Below, piece after piece: positions 63,480-64,000 of a stretch of 64,000 nt of DNA. The stretch comes from Rhizobium sp. SSA_523 (GTDB lineage: Bacteria > Pseudomonadota > Alphaproteobacteria > Rhizobiales > Rhizobiaceae): positions 1 to 64,000 of the forward strand of contig NZ_CP129382.1 in NCBI RefSeq assembly GCF_030435705.1. Direction: 5' to 3'. Numbering within the stretch: position 1 is the first letter of the stretch; each line of letters begins with the position of its first letter. Both the position numbers and the translations under genes were made by a program. The notes under the pieces were generated by a model. The model was not told the DNA's origin, ran no database searches, and saw only the letters and a list, made by a program, of their open reading frames with translations.

Positions 63480-64000
63480 CTATTGGCGGCGAATTCCGCG
63501 GGCGTCAATCGCCGTCGCGATCGTATCGGCATCGCGGAGCGTGGAGATGATGAGCGGCCCGAGCATGCGGTGGATCTTGACCGGCACGCCGCGGGCCTGA
63601 TGCGCCTCCTTCAGCACGGCGTAGCGAGCCAGGATATCCGGCACGAAGCGCAGCACCATGCCCACCGCCAGCCCGGCATCGGCAGCCCGCAGCAGGCCCA
63701 GCCGCTCGAGCGGCAGCAGGAGGCGCGTCAGGACCTCCATGAAAGCGGCGATCGAGGTCGTGGCCGTTACCGCGCCCGCCAGGACCAGGATGCACAGCAG
63801 GCGCAGGCTCGTGGATAGCGCCACCTGCGGCGAGACGAGCACGAGGTTGATCGCGCCGAACAGGATGATGGTCGCCAGCACCGGCCGCAGCCGGCAAACG
63901 CCCTCGCGCAGGCCAAGGCCGGTCTGCGCGTAGACGAGAACGGCCAGGCTCAGCGCCGCCGCCAGAACAAGGGGATTATCGACGAAGACGAGGAGAAAGC
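63480..64000 (-). CDS. bioN: BioN energy-coupling factor T component, 5' end cut by window
   Basis: The open frame continues through the window edge. The visible 173 residues have several membrane helices and the two Ala-Arg-Gly motifs (EAHQARG and AIDARG) of T components that grip the ATPases. It should be followed outside the window by bioM, giving the known bioMNY order. An internal GTG at 63881 is not the start, as upstream codons (FLLVFVDNPLVLAAALSLAV) continue the fold. Confidence 0.92.
   Translation of the reverse strand, partial: FLLVFVDNPLVLAAALSLAVLVYAQTGLGLREGVCRLRPVLATIILFGAINLVLVSPQVALSTSLRLLCILVLAGAVTATTSIAAFMEVLTRLLLPLERLGLLRAADAGLAVGMVLRFVPDILARYAVLKEAHQARGVPVKIHRMLGPLIISTLRDADTIATAIDARGIRRQ

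Overview
The window is chromosomal DNA from a GC-rich alphaproteobacterium, almost certainly Rhizobiaceae (Rhizobium/Agrobacterium/Allorhizobium type). The grounds are protein sequence and gene order: an atpI-atpB-atpE-atpF'-atpF cluster standing apart from the F1 genes, a b/b' subunit pair, BA14K-family proteins, the rhizobial DUF6101 and DUF1217 proteins, a rhizobial-type flagellin, a bioNY biotin transporter end, and dispersed palindromic elements of the RIME type. No tRNA, rRNA, CRISPR array, prophage or autonomous insertion sequence was found.

Layout. 0-2.4 kb: a truncated sugar-dehydrogenase-like SDR divergent from an IclR regulator, with two tandem operator-like sites between them, then an orphan LuxR-type regulator. 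2.4-8.5 kb: a possible sigma-54 promoter with a structured transcript, mrp, corA, kup and a SleB-type cell-wall hydrolase. 8.7-11.5 kb: the ATP synthase Fo operon with a large hairpin after atpE. 11.5-12.5 kb: a gene-free kilobase of paired-palindrome repeats. 12.5-21.3 kb: rnhB, a radical SAM protein, a short glycosyltransferase-like protein, a TPR/LysM-ispE-moaB operon, polyprenyl diphosphate synthase, and a DUF2007/methyltransferase pair. 21.5-31.8 kb: S49 protease, a lone flagellin, glyQ, lemA, an EPSP synthase homologue with an altered active-site loop, DUF2207, and glyS. 31.8-43.2 kb: a ParDE-type module, a TudS-like protein, an FNR-box-controlled chemoreceptor, purD, tex, cfa, ubiA and DUF6101. 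43.4-49.4 kb: a six-unit DUF1217 protein, an FAD oxidase, a MITE-like element and Sua5. 49.5-60.6 kb: gbcAB-type Rieske demethylase, two BA14K proteins, a ZntB-like transporter, Tat-exported PhoX with a Pho box, acyl-CoA dehydrogenase and enoyl-CoA hydratase. 60.6-64 kb: a 41-residue membrane protein, xseB, an HDAC-family deacetylase, a hotdog thioesterase, bioY and a truncated bioN.

Most genes are core housekeeping genes. The unusual material is in repeats and regulation. The best candidate for something undescribed is glyS: about 127 bp of a palindromic mosaic element lies in frame inside the coding region of this essential synthetase subunit, and the first 15 codons are perfectly duplicated 121 bp upstream, creating a 42-codon leader ORF that stops just inside the real start. 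Other notable points are a 268-bp element with 30-bp terminal inverted repeats flanked by TA, a tandem triplication of the 3' end of phoX, an EPSP synthase with Thr99/Phe101 in place of Met/Pro, a C-terminal LysM on a TPR protein, an FNR box placed as for a class II promoter upstream of a chemoreceptor, and an Mrp ATPase without the CxxC motif. All calls rest on reading the sequence; no database search was run.
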